Origin: Vanilla planifolia | Taxonomy: Eukaryota; Streptophyta; Magnoliopsida; Asparagales; Orchidaceae | DNA length: 64,000 bases | Direction: 5' to 3' | Assembly (NCBI GenBank): GCA_023846275.1 | Contig: CM043870.1 | Coordinates: 5,021,527 to 5,085,526, forward strand | Shown: piece by piece, positions 11,475 through 23,985 of the stretch | How positions within the stretch are numbered: the first letter of the stretch is position 1 | How the letters are laid out: every line of letters begins with the position of its first letter | Made by a program: the position numbers and the translations under genes | The notes under the pieces: generated by a model | What the model was told of the DNA's origin: nothing | Seen by the model: only the letters and a program-made list of their open reading frames with translations | The model's database searches: none

Positions 11475-13635
11475 TAAGTGAAATAATTGCAACATTGAAA
11501 GATTATATAATGGATAATTTGTTTTAAAGAATATTTAATTTTTTTAAATTGATCAGACCATCCAATATTGATGGTCTAATTGAAAAGACATTTGAAAATA
11601 AGAATGACAGGTTTTGAGAATAAAAAGATTTTTTAATTATTAATATAATATAAAAAGAATAATGACCATAATTATTAAAAAAATTATATTTAATAAAATC
11701 TTTAACTCGATATAAAATAAATATAATTATGAAAAATACTTGTTTTAATTTGTATTATAAAAATGCCTTTGGTGAGTCCTGTATGAACTCTCTAAGAGTT
11801 ACTTTCTCCATAATTAGATGTATATGATGTAAAGCAAATTGAAGATCATGTTTGAGATCCAATGGCTTCACAAACTGAAGTGTATTTCATGGGACCCAAT
11901 AAAAAAAATGAATAATTAATTGATTATAGAAACTATATAAAAATTAATAATTAACTGATTAATTAGCTCTTGAAACTATAAATTGCTTAAGGAGGCAATG
12001 TGTTTTGTGTTGAGAGAAATACATATATAAAAAAAAGATATATGAAAAATTAAAACATTAATACCACTCTAGCAACTATTGTCTAATCTCAAAAAGAAAG
12101 AAGAAGCATCTTATTACTTAGGCTTTGTTTGTTGGAGATCAGCTGGGTCTCGTCCTCCTCATATTCTGCTTTGCTTGTTCTACAGCTACAGAACTTGCAA
12201 AAACCAATGTTTCGTTCATGGGTTAAGTACAAACCCAGGAAATGAGTTTCTTCCAACTCTTTTTTCATTAAAATCAACTCTGTGTTCCTTAATGCATTTA
12301 TAAGCATGCACAAATATATACAATCTATCAATTGCACAAAAGCATAATATGAAACATGGTAAATGTACACTTCAACAAATATAGCACAACACAAAAGCAT
12401 CATACTAAATATGTTATAGCATAGAGTGTCTTCCAAGATGCAATCTTTCATCTTATTTAGTCCTCTGCTCAAATTAATGTTTTCTCACATGAACTTAAGC
12501 AACACAACTTTAAAAATAATACCATAATATATACATGTATACATGTGTACATACCTCTATATATACCACACACACAAATATGATACGTCAAATAATTTTC
12601 ACAAAAAACAATTTCTCATTCTTTCATTTCAAAAAATATAAAAAATTTGTCAGATTATCTTCTTAACTCATTTTCTACTCACAATAGTATACATTTTCAA
12701 GGGTTTTTTTTCTCATTTGCCCTTTTAACTATTTTAAACTATGCGTTTTCTTGGCATAAGCTATAAACAAAGATTAAGTCCTTGCTTTTAAGGCGTGTTA
12801 AGTAAAATGCATCCATGTTAGAGGAGTAAAGTTTGGTTAACTAAAAGTTAACCAAGAAAATATTTAAGGTGTTGTGGAATTTAACTCCCCTAATTGCATT
12901 AGCCATTTAATTGAATGAATATTTGAGGACACAAAAAAATATTTGGTTTGTGCAACAGTAGTATTTGAGGACACAAAGAAGCACAATGACAAAAGGATAT
13001 ACGATTAACTAAGCATCCTTTAAATATATGTTGAAAAAAGGGTAAAAGGTATCATATGCACAGTTAATAGAAGAGCACTTACCTTTATTCTTCTTCTCCA
13101 TGAGACAATAAAATGAACTATATCATCAACATCTTATTAGTATTCATCTTGGATTTAGCATGAGAAAAGGAGGGAACCATGCATAGCCAAAAGATAACTT
13201 GCCGGTTTTCATGCTTCTTCTAAAATCACCAATCTTATACCTGGTTAACTTTAATTTCCATTCAAGCAAGCAAATGATTTACCAATAGAGATAAAGTTGC
13301 ATGTTTGCCGGCAAGTCATCCTTGGCTGCACAATATAGCCTTCTTTCCACATGCAAAACCTTTTGATGAGCCAATCACAGGAGGAAGACAACTGACAAGA
13401 AGAGCTCAACTATTTCCCTCATGAAGACATGAAAGAAACTCACTTCTCCTCAGCTAACTTTCCCTAAAAGAGTGACTTCTGCTGCTTTTGTTGGATGGAG
13501 CAGAAGACCCCTTTACCCTGAGGCAAAGGCATCATTGCTCAAAAGAGCAATGTGAAGAGGTGGAATGGAGAGACGAGAAGACGCCCTATTGGTCAAAGGG
13601 AGAAGGAAAAGGAAGCTGCTCAAATGGCCTCTTTA
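11475..13635. other. AT-rich spacer, no gene seen
   Basis: Short open frames on both strands (for example 12079-12303 plus and 12089-12472 minus) overlap each other and show no domain, signal or splice support. Confidence 0.45.
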
Positions 13636-14265
13636 CTAGAACTGGTTACTTGTTCTTGTAGAGAGATAGCCAATGTGTATTGCCCAGTGGAGAAATGAAG
13701 GTCCTGGGATTGTGTGGTGGGTCAGTCCGGCCTTTGATTTGACAGTGCTTGAATGCAACGGCCGTAGGGATGGTTGAGCAGCCTCATGAAGGACTGCATC
13801 ATATTTATGGCATGAAGCTTTCCATCGAAAGGCAATGCTTTTCTTGGCTTGCCTTAAAAAATAATTACCATTGCATATGCATAACAAAACAATTTATATA
13901 ATGTTTCTTCACATTAGAGACTAATGTGTTGATGATGTTTCTTTTCTAAATTTTCCAGATCTTATCAAAAGAATCTGCCCCCAACGTAACCTTAGTCACG
14001 AGAGGTCCTGAAACTGTACGTACAGTTGGTGGCAAGATTGATGTCTCAGCTCTTGCCTGCTTAAAGCTGAAACAAGCATAAAAGCAGAACACGTATGAAT
14101 AAATAAATGCACTCCATAATTTACTGTACACGTACCAAGTTCCTCTTAGGGTTTTACTGCAAACTTTAGTACCGCAGCCCCCACGAATCTATAACTGGCC
14201 ATGGCAGTAGTACGGCTCTGCCGAACGGCAGCGGCCGATTACTTGTCTCCGTCAGCCGTCGGAAG
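13636..14265. other. Coding-like segment downstream of TAF15b, unresolved
   Basis: Less AT-rich than its surroundings. On the minus strand, 13636-13887 is open (83 codons). At 13946-14075 both strands look like a terminal exon: the plus strand has an acceptor TTTTCCAG at about 13960, and the minus strand has TTGTTTCAG near 14070. Near 14190-14205 both strands have an ATG in reasonable context. I could not assemble a convincing protein in either direction and recognise no family. It may be a small gene or a relic. Confidence 0.2.
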
Positions 14266-14526
14266 AAAAGTTACATTTTACATGAGTTGATATCTCATCA
14301 TCATTTGCAAATGAATGACATTACCATAAGCAATTCATAAGCAACATAAATAGCAGAGAAGGACATCCAGAAAACACCAATCTTACAGAATTACATCAAG
14401 AAACGGGTGGTGAAAAGGAAACCATTCCATTTGATGGATTTAAAACAGTTGCTTCTAGCAAAATCCAAAGTGTGATTGGAACAACGAGACGAATATTTTT
14501 CTAAATGATGGGAGTTTGGAAAACCA

Positions 14527-17500
14527 TCAATAATAATCCCGACGACGGTCCCGCTCTCGCTCTCGGCCGCGGACATGATCGGAGTCGCGGTCCCTATCTC
14601 TGTCTCGACTCCTTTCCTTTTCGCGGTCCCTCTCTCGTTCTCTGCTCCTGCTCCTGCTCCTGGTCCTGCTTCTGTGCCTCTCCCTCTCGTATCCATGGGC
14701 TGCCCTCTCGCGTGCCCTGCTGCCCTCCCTGTCGCTGTGATCTCTGCCTCTCTCTTTGCTCTTCTCTCTTCCATTTCTTTCCACCACACCTGTAACACCC
14801 AAGTAAAATTTTAACATGATGAAATATACAAACAAACTACCAATTAGCTATGGTTCATGGATAGTAATGTGACCTTTTCCATTAGAGGTATTCCCCATAG
14901 ATTTTAACGCTAATTTCCTTTCGCTAAATATGTGTTAACCCGTCTTAGCTCACATGCCACTGTACCAAAACTACTCTTTTGAGTTTGCACTCTCTACTCG
15001 ATAGATAAAAACCTCAGTTTTGCATTTTACTCCCCATCTTTTTTGGACCATTGATTAACTATGAACCTTTAGCTGTAAAAAAAAAAAAAAAAAAAAAAAA
15101 AAACTTAATTATAATATGAAGATTTACTTCTTAGGAGCCACAACACTAGTTTAAGGGGGTGGATTTGGATTTTGATGTGGTCAAACATGACATTTAAAGG
15201 TAAATCATTTATGGGTTAAACCTACAGCATGGGTTGAAGACGACTACTATCCACCGTGGTCAGGCACAATAAAGAGTGAACATGACATTTTCATGTATGG
15301 GTTCAGCAAAAGGAATGGTCATACTAGCATGGTTCACAAGTAAAATGAATTAGAAGAGTAGGCACCAGTTTATCACAGAGAACATGTGTATTGGAATAAT
15401 TTAAAGGCATGGGTGTACAAGCACGCAATGCTATGGCAGGAATGAATCCAAGCCGAAGTGTATTTGAGTCTCTCAAAACGGCTCTAGCTCAGGCTTGAGT
15501 CAACATTGATTCAGATTAAATACGGTACAGCTTGATGACCAGCTAGGTTTTCACTCATATGAGATAGTTTCAGGATATGTGTGCATATGGATGTATCATA
15601 GATTTCGACAACAATCTTATAGACTTTCAACTTATATTTATAAAAACATTTAATGTCTTGAGACGAAAAACATCCCTCTCATGCACACAAACCATTATTC
15701 AGAACCACATATAACATTACAGTCATGTGAAACTTACCTTTCAGTGATTTTCCATTTGCCTAGGGCTTTAGTGATTGACGACAGAAACACACAAATTTCT
15801 CGATCGTTGGAAGGCAGATTATGTGATACTAACAACACTTGCTTGATTCGATTCGAAATACTTTGGTAAAAGACTTGATATTTTACTGTTTTCGGTCTTC
15901 AATTCAGTTTTCAATCTCAACCAAACTTTCATGTAAATTGAGTTTTTCGATTCAATTTTATGGTCTTTAGTTTCATTATTGGGGCTTTAATTTGGTTCAA
16001 ATTAGCTTCTAAATCATGCATTTCATTTAACAAAAATCCAAACAAGAAATTTGCTTTTTTAGTTTAGTTCGATTTTCAAATACCATTCGATTTTTTCAGT
16101 ACAGTTCAGTTTTTTGACGCTGTTAGTTAGGTTTGGTTTCCTTCCAAATACAATGAAAAGCTTCACTACAAATTACAAACACTCAATCAATTCATCTAAT
16201 CTATTGGAATCCTACTATAGACATTTTCAATAATTCATCGTTTTGAAGTATATATATCAAAATTTTCAAATGTACTAAAAAAAAGTAATTATAATATTAC
16301 ATCATTGTTTACTCCTATCTTAACTAAATTTGTAGTTCATTTATTTAAATTTAAATCTACAACAACAGAACTATCTGAGCTCCAAGACCATTCTTTGTAC
16401 TACTAGCTTGACTTTAATCCCTTAGTTTTACTAACAACAAAAATAAAATCAACAAAAGCATAATTCATCATTGATTAAGCAGAGAAGAACATATTCTAAC
16501 ATTCTTGAAAACAAGATAATATGAATAAACTAGAAAAAAAGTTAGATTTGAACTGGTCCCTAATAAAAACTCTTTCACATCACATTGACAAACAAACACA
16601 TAAAAAACTTACGTTGGTTGCTTGAGGTGTTAATGGTGGCTTACTAGTCTAGTGGAAATGAACCAAGAAAACTTCAGCTCCACAACAGAGAAATGAAACT
16701 AAGATTACATTGATCCCTTTACATGGTGATATGGGGAACATCTGTAGGCAATGCCAAAAGGAATAAACCATTCCCAAGTTTATATTACCACAAGAAACTA
16801 TTGTCGTTAGTTATCACCCATGAAAATTAGCTTGAATTCCTTGTATAGTTGACTGCCTAACATTCTTGTGTTTTTGTAGAATGGCAACTTTCTTCTTTTC
16901 CTAAGGCCATACAAAGTACATCTCTTAGAATTGTACCATTCAATTTTTTTTCTAAAATAATATCAAATTTTCCAATAAGCAAACAAATGGTTCCCTCTCC
17001 TATACATTTTTTAGGAATCCATCTCAGCTTTTCCAATATTATTGAATTAAAGATCAGATCAGCTTTTGTTCCAATAATGTTTGAATTAACAACCAACAAA
17101 TCAAACATAATTCAGATCAAACATTCACAATCCAAAGGAGAAATGAAATCAAAAAAGGATAGATAAATTTTTATCTAAACTGGTACCAGACAAGCTCAAC
17201 ATTGGATCATTATCATTCCTACCTAGAAGCTAAGGGTTTTACCAAGAAAGTTCAACCTTGAATTTTATTTTAAGTGTAAGAGGAGTTCAGTGATAGGAAA
17301 ATTATGAATCTTTGCTGCTAAAGCCACATTTCTGACCAGTATTAGATAAAATTGTCAAGATTGTTTTTGGAAAAAGGTATAAGGTAGAGTAATGAAATGC
17401 AAGAGCAGGGAAGAGTTGCACGGCAGTTCCTACTAACTTGCGAATTGAACTACATGGTGATAGAGTTGGCCAACTTCTAATACATAGTGATGTTTTGCCT

Positions 17501-20500
17501 AATTCTTACACAGTTTCCTCCAAAATAAACTGATAGATGCACATTTTTTGTCAAGATGCAATTAAATCCTTGTGATCCTAATATTGTCAGGATTAAGGCT
17601 TCATATGAAATTCTCCTAAAACACCCTTTCATGCCCATTAGAGAAGTGATTTGTGAGACAACAATGGAGGAAATGTGGTGGTGAGGGGGTAAAGCATTGC
17701 AATAGTGATGAAAGTTGCATTGAAGCAGTGACTATGGTGACAACAAATGACGACAAAGTCGAAGGCAGATTACGACAAGAAAGTCAGAAGCAGATTTCGA
17801 TGACAAAGGCAAAGGTAGATCAGACGGGAACAATAATGTTGGAAACAGATGACAACAGAGATGGACGAGAATTCGGCAGAAGAGACAGTGGTAGAGACAA
17901 TGAAGGAAACAACAATGGGGAGGGTGTAGACTATGAGATTATTAGCTGGGCAGCGGGTCAATTTCGATCATAAAATAACCTCATTAGCACTTTGACGTCA
18001 GAGCATTTCCAGCATAAAGACAAAAAGGCCTAGCCGCCTTTTTGTCCTGAAACTAAACATATATGCCTATTTTAAGAATCGAAAAGAACTACCATAGAAT
18101 AAGGCAAAACATCACAAACCTATCTACAATTTACTTAAAACAATTTTTAATGCTGATTTAGTTTCCAAACAAGTATCGTATCAATAAATTTGCAATTTGC
18201 ACATAACATGTTAAAAGACCCTTATAACCACAAATTTAAGATGATACTATGGATTCCTTCAGATTGGATCAACAAAAATTCTTGAATGAGATATTCAACT
18301 CTAGAGATGAATTGAAAAAGAAATCTTTATTTGTTTTACCACCTCTTATTTATGAGAAGAGTGAATCTTTTTCCCAAAATCTAGTCGTGCATTAATATAA
18401 TGGAAAACATACCTAATTCCTCATCCTCCCATCCAGCACGACCAGAACCTGGAAGGATTTGAGCAGCTTCTGCTTGTCTAGCTTTAGCACGAAATTGTTT
18501 TTTGAGGTTGCCAAATTCATCATACATCTCTCCATCATCCTAGGGAGATCAAATCAATAAAAAAATTGTAGTGCTTACGGTTCATGTTGCAGCTCATAGT
18601 GTGAGAAAGGTAATCTACCTCAGCTTCTTTCCGGCGCCTTTTTGTTTCTGCTATTTCTTCTTCATCCAGTTCTTTGTAACCTCCACCACGACCACCTCTG
18701 CTAATGCCATAAGGAATAGAGTATAAGTTTCCTACAAAAGAACAAGTAAGATCCTGGTTCTATCTAATTAGACAACATCTATTGACATCAACATCAATTT
18801 TCTACACAACAGAGGAGCCCATAAGTAACAAAAGGGAACCACCATTGTATGCCAGTTCTTACCTGAGTGCATGCCTCATTCAATGGCAAAACAAAATTAC
18901 GAAAGTTCCCCCTAAGAAAAAACTCGAAAATAAAACATCCAAGTGTTGAAGTTGGATGGTTATTAAAAAAATTAAAAATAATAAGCATGCATAGGTGATG
19001 CAGAAAGTTTCTGTTAGCATTGGGAACCTTGATTACATGCACATTACTGCTTCAGCAAACCTAAAGGCCACAAGTAATTACTGTGAAATAACAGTTCACA
19101 AAGGCTTCTCCAATAAAACACAAAATACATTACAAGAAAGAAACGAATTAGCAGAAAAACGAATTGGAAGAGTGAATTTAGATGCAACAAGAAGTTTATC
19201 ACCATAAAACTGCCTTGCAATGGGACTGGTTAACTATACTTTTATAGTGCCACATACTAAGGTTTTCTTACAAATTAGTTTACTCCATATGTTAACAATT
19301 CTGCTTTACTCAGAAATCTTTCAGAACATATAGGTACATAGCTAATGCAATTAAAAGCCTGACCAATAAGAAAAAATGGACAAAAATAATTCCAGATTTC
19401 TAGAGCAAGAGTGTTAAGTTATTACCTCACTCCACCTTCATTGTGACCTGGCTTGTTGGTGTTACATATATTACACTTGGTACGCTTTGCCCAATTGATA
19501 TTTCCACACCTGAAAGATTAATTTCACAATTAAGCTTCAAACAAAAAAGTAATATGGGAAGTCACAAACAAAATATGGTTTGTTTTGTATTCCACTTTAA
19601 GAATGGTAAAAAAGAAAGATTATTTAGCAAGAGAGCCATCAGCTTCTTATATATCATACCTATTTTGCTATATAGCATGCCTATTAAATAATTTATTAAA
19701 GGAATACGATAATGAATAATGATAATTTCATCAACAGCTTTTCTCATACGTCAAACAAATTTCAATAAGCATGCATGACGAAAAGTTCTTAAAAAAAATC
19801 ATCAATAGCTTCTACAGTGACAATTCAATTGTGAAGTGATGCATGTTCTTAATAAATTTATCAAAGGTTCCCCTTTCCCTGATACGAGGAATGATTGCAA
19901 GAAGAGAACTGTTCACTATATCAAGTTCCAAGAACCATGTTTACAAAAGAACTCAAAGGCAAAACAAACGCCATTAGAAATGGTAGATGTTAGGTAAACA
20001 AAAGAGCCATACTGCTGTACTCATCCTTCAAGTTTGGCCATACTGCAACATACTTTCCAGCACGCAACATAAACAACCTATCTAGGAGTTCTCTCAAATT
20101 GCATGCAACATGCATTGTTTTCAAATAGGATTTCAGCCAAAAGAAGATGAAGTTGCAAACAGGATAGCAGACATGAATGAGTTCATACATCCCATATAGC
20201 ACACAAGAATTTAATCGTTCTATTTTATATATCTGGAAATCATATAGATAAGGACAATGAGCTTTACATGGGACATGGCCAATCACTAGGGCCAAAAAGG
20301 CCAGTAGGGCCAGCAGCTGGTCGACCACGCCCACCTGCTTCACTGATGCCTCGTCCTCTGCCCCTTCCACCACCTCCAGCTCCAGTGCCACCAGCACCTG
20401 CAGGGCGAGCTGTTCCACAGCGGTTGCATACACCACGGAAGGCAAAATTTACATTGGAGCAACTGCTAGAATAAAGGATTAGAAGAAGGATCTCATGTTA

Positions 20501-21171
20501 CAATGGTTTACGAGTACAAATATACAAAAGACCAAGAAAAGGATGCTCACCAATATCACATCACAGACCTTGTATTTGGGCACAACCAATCTCCATCTTG
20601 TTGCCATGACTTCATTGGAACATCTCCACGACCTCTTCCTTTACCTCCAGCACCATTATTTTCATCTAATCCTCCTAAAGGGCCAGATACATTTGGGTCC
20701 ACAGCATGATTAAACTGCTCAACCAAGTCTTTGTTCTTTGACTCTGCCATATAGACTTCAATGATGCTTCCGTGAAAATCCTTACTATGGAACCACTCCA
20801 CAGCAGCCAGAGCTGCATGAGGATCCTCATATGTAACAGTTGCATCACCCTTTGGTTCATTGGTAACTTTGTCACGGTAAATCCAAATCTTTGGTCTGCC
20901 ACTCCTCTTGTCTTTCTGTGTTACAGCATCAAGATGAAGTAGTAATACATCTTCATTGGGATATTAATAAACTTCAGAATCGTAGAATAAGCAAAAGGAA
21001 GCCGAGGAAATTTTAGTGGTAGTTTCAAACGATACCTGGTGAAATTCATACCTTTAGCAACCCAATGGTGCCAAAATACTCGGCCAACATATTCTCATCA
21101 GTTCCCGGAGGCAATTTACAGACGTAAACAGATCCATTTGAAGGGCCAGCTTTTCCCATATAAGTTGTCAT
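14527..21171 (-). CDS. TAF15b: TAF15b, TFIID-associated FUS/EWS/TAF15-type RNA-binding protein
   Basis: Coding exons on the minus strand are 21171-21052, 20915-20569, 20462-20268, 19509-19426, 18697-18619, 18539-18413 and 14789-14527. They join in frame through GT-AG introns to 404 residues. An RRM spans about residues 13-100 ([30 protein letters not shown]). Two RanBP2 zinc fingers follow: W150 with C152, C157, C168, C171, and W217 with C219, C222, C233, C236. A Gly/Arg stretch lies between them, and the last ~80 residues are Arg/Asp/Glu/Ser-rich. Length and order match plant TAF15/TAF15b. The family binds RNA and associates with TFIID; Arabidopsis TAF15b is linked to flowering time and immunity. 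The start is the first ATG after an acceptor (TTGAACAG at 21185), implying an intron in the 5' UTR. The second zinc-finger Cys pair fixes the exon 3 acceptor at 20462. The last intron is 3.6 kb. No break is seen. Confidence 0.93.
14790..18412 (-). other. TAF15b last intron (3.6 kb) with repeats
   Basis: Bounded by donor GTATGTTTTCC (minus strand, at 18412) and acceptor TTACAG (14790-14795). It contains a poly(A) run at about 15076-15103. A stretch near 15840-16140 is rich in TTCGATT-like phrases. At 17653-17973 the plus strand has an open frame of 106 codons rich in Asp, Glu, Arg and Gly that I do not recognise. It is much longer than the other introns (79-758 bp), which suggests insertions. 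Confidence 0.8.
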
Positions 21172-21184
21172 AACAAAAGAAATG

Positions 21185-22740
21185 CTGTTCAAGGAAAGAA
21201 AGAATGCCAATTTAATGGAGCAGCACATATGTAACTTAGAATTAATGGTATCAATACTCAGATGACTAATGCAGTAGCTTTTAAGGTAAGCATTACACAG
21301 ACCTCAAAAACAGGAAAAAGAAAATCCGATTGCAGCAAAACACCAGTGCATGCTACACTCAAAAGCATCCAGCAGCAGACAACAGCATTAGTAGCATAGC
21401 ATATATTGATAAAGAGCACTCACATGTTATGAAAGCTTCCACGTGCACAGGATTCACGGAAGAGTGGGACACAAAAAGGTATATTGTACAAAGCAACTAC
21501 TAATGATACCCAATATAATCAAGTGAAGTATGCAAAAATAAAACACTGAAACTTGTAAATGGAATTGTATCCTTGATATTAAACCTCAAAAAAAAAAGTA
21601 AAAATTAAACAATTGGAAGCATGGTCCCAAGATTTTGAGCAAATAACATATCCAGTTGGACTGGTCCTAAAAATCTAACATGCAATACTTTTAGGCTTTA
21701 CCTAGATATTAACAAATTAATATTTTGGTTTATAGACAGTTTGCTGCAGATAGGAAATCTAATACTTGGATTGGCTTTGAATTCTCTGTAAAAAAACAGG
21801 CATGCAAAAATATCATTTATGTGAAGTAATTCATCTATTAGAATTCATTAAGACTTGTATAAATAATTTGGAGCTTCCAGCTAAGAATTTGGAATCATTT
21901 TGTTGTGAATAATACAGATAGTTTTTGAAGGTTAATTACTATATGTTAGGTGAATGCAATGGAAAAAAATAATTTATCCATGCCATGGTGGCTAGAGTAT
22001 TATAAGCGGCAAAGTGAATCATCATCCATAAATATCCCTCGCAATTGATGAAAGACATAACAGGTTGATGACTTAAATATAGAGAGGAATCTAATCCAAA
22101 GTTCACAAAGGCAGTGAATCCAGGATTTGCTTATTCCAGAGTTAAGAGGAATCTCTTTGAGAGATTGTCCATGATGAACGAGTCAGAGCCAAAAACTTCC
22201 CCAGGTCAAAATGTCTAAAGACAAGACATGAAAGTCAGCCAACTTGGTGATTCAAAGCTTGGTGTTTATAATGGGTGCATGAGATAATCTCTCATTAATT
22301 CAAAGTCAAGATCATTGATAACTATCCAATTAAATCTCCTATTTCTTGTTAATAACTCTTAATCTGGAAAAATATTTGGTGAGGAACATGGTATACATTG
22401 GGATACAAGGAAGAATATTTAAGGAAGAATATTTAGTTCTTTTACCATTTATTTTTTGCAGCATTATTATGGCCAATAACCTATCTCCCCTTCCATGGAT
22501 AGGCCACAACAAATCATGTGAATATTAGTGTTCTTTACATGTTCTTAGTCACTTCATGTTATCCTACTAGTACTTTTACTAGCATATCTTGTCATAAAAA
22601 AAACTGAAGCAACTATTTATACATGATCCATAACCAAAAAACAAAAAACAAAACAAAAATGTAACTTCAGTATTCTCCTAAATCCCCTAAACACTGGGCT
22701 GCAAAAACAGCCAATCTAGAAGAAGAAGAAGAAGAGGTGG
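21185..22740. other. Upstream region of TAF15b, promoter or 5' UTR intron
   Basis: On the minus strand a pyrimidine-rich tract and acceptor (TTCTTTCTTTCCTTGAACAG) end at 21185, only 13 bases before the ATG, so at least one noncoding 5' exon should lie here or further up. I cannot place it or the TATA box. No other gene is seen. Confidence 0.45.
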
Positions 22741-22750
22741 GAACAAGTTA

Positions 22751-22792
22751 TGGTTGCAAGCAAGAAATCCTCGTCTAAACCAAAACCCAAGG
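22751..22792 (+). other. Possible isolated first exon
   Basis: ATG in a good context (AAGTTATGG) opens the short frame MVASKKSSSKPKPK, followed immediately by the donor-like GTAAAT. It lies on the strand opposite TAF15b, upstream of that gene, so it could be a divergent first exon. No continuing exon was found before the fossil element at about 24 kb. Confidence 0.12.
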
Positions 22793-22799
22793 TAAATGT

Positions 22800-23985
22800 G
22801 TAGCAAGGAAAAAAAAAAACATTAGGTTCCGTGAGTCTTATAGCACATGGAGTAGTCAAGCCAATGGAATTGTTCATATAGTTCTATTAAGCCTAGAAGT
22901 GACCTTTGATTAAAGCCCAACAAACTTCTTGAGCATATAAGTAAATCCTAGAAAAACAAATCTCATAAATATGGGTCTAAAATGTCCATTGTCTCTTTGC
23001 ATGAGCAAGCACCTTTGATACACAAATCTAGGCCTGTAAATAACTCAAACTTGAATTAAATCAACCTAAAAATGAATCCAGATAAAAACATTTTCAATCG
23101 AGTAAGTGGACAAAACAAATCGGATTCAATTCACATCAAAGCCAACACCCCATCAAATTATAGGTAATCTAGCAGATCTTTGAATAACTTTGGATGACTA
23201 CACCTATATATATATATATATATATATGTATGCATGATAGTACATGTACATTTACACATCTAAATGATTATCCACACATTTAACCAATTAAAATAATAAA
23301 TGAACTGAATCATAGTTGATTAATTTAATTGAAACAAATTGCACCTCCTAAAACAAAAAAAATATATATGTTTAATCTTTGTCACCCACGTAACACCTTT
23401 CTTCAATAAATACTCAATCTATCTAACATGTGGCATTGTGGTTCTAAGAATAACTTCAAATCATAATCATGAACTACGAGCCTTCGAATAATACATTCAA
23501 GCTTTTGACTCAATGTCCTATGAAGGACTTAAATTGTCATATTTGACCAAGCATTTGTATTAATTGATGAGGTTCCTTAAATGGCCATTTCAACCATAAC
23601 ATAAGATAATACGTAGATGTAACAAGAATCCATTATGATTGATGCCAATGTTGTGCAGTTGTACAAGAATACTTGGGACCTTTTGTAGGAGCAATCTACA
23701 AGTATGTGATAATCGAAAATACAAAAATATGTCACCATGCATGAAAAAGTGCTGACTTATCCATTTAAGTATGGGCAACATCTCATGGTAGATGGGCCCT
23801 TCAAATGACTATATACAAAGCACAATGACACTAAGGGAGGGAGCTAAACAAGAATGCATCCAATTACTCCTAAACTATACTACATCAAACTACTCAAAGA
23901 TGACAATCATCATTCTAAGTAGATAGTGGCAATAAAAGAATATTACTTGGTAATCCACTTCAACTAATTATCTTCTACCAAACAA
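22800..23985. other. AT-rich spacer with (TA)n microsatellite
   Basis: Noncoding. It contains a (TA)n tract at about 23203-23228. No gene is seen. Confidence 0.5.

Noticed and set aside
14391-14835. Several overlapping frames on both strands at the TAF15b end
   Set aside because: Shadows of the Arg/Asp/Glu-rich last exon. Only the minus frame ending at 14527 joins in phase with the upstream exons.
20268-20474. Pro-rich plus-strand frame
   Set aside because: Antisense of the TAF15b exon encoding the first zinc finger and the Gly/Arg linker.
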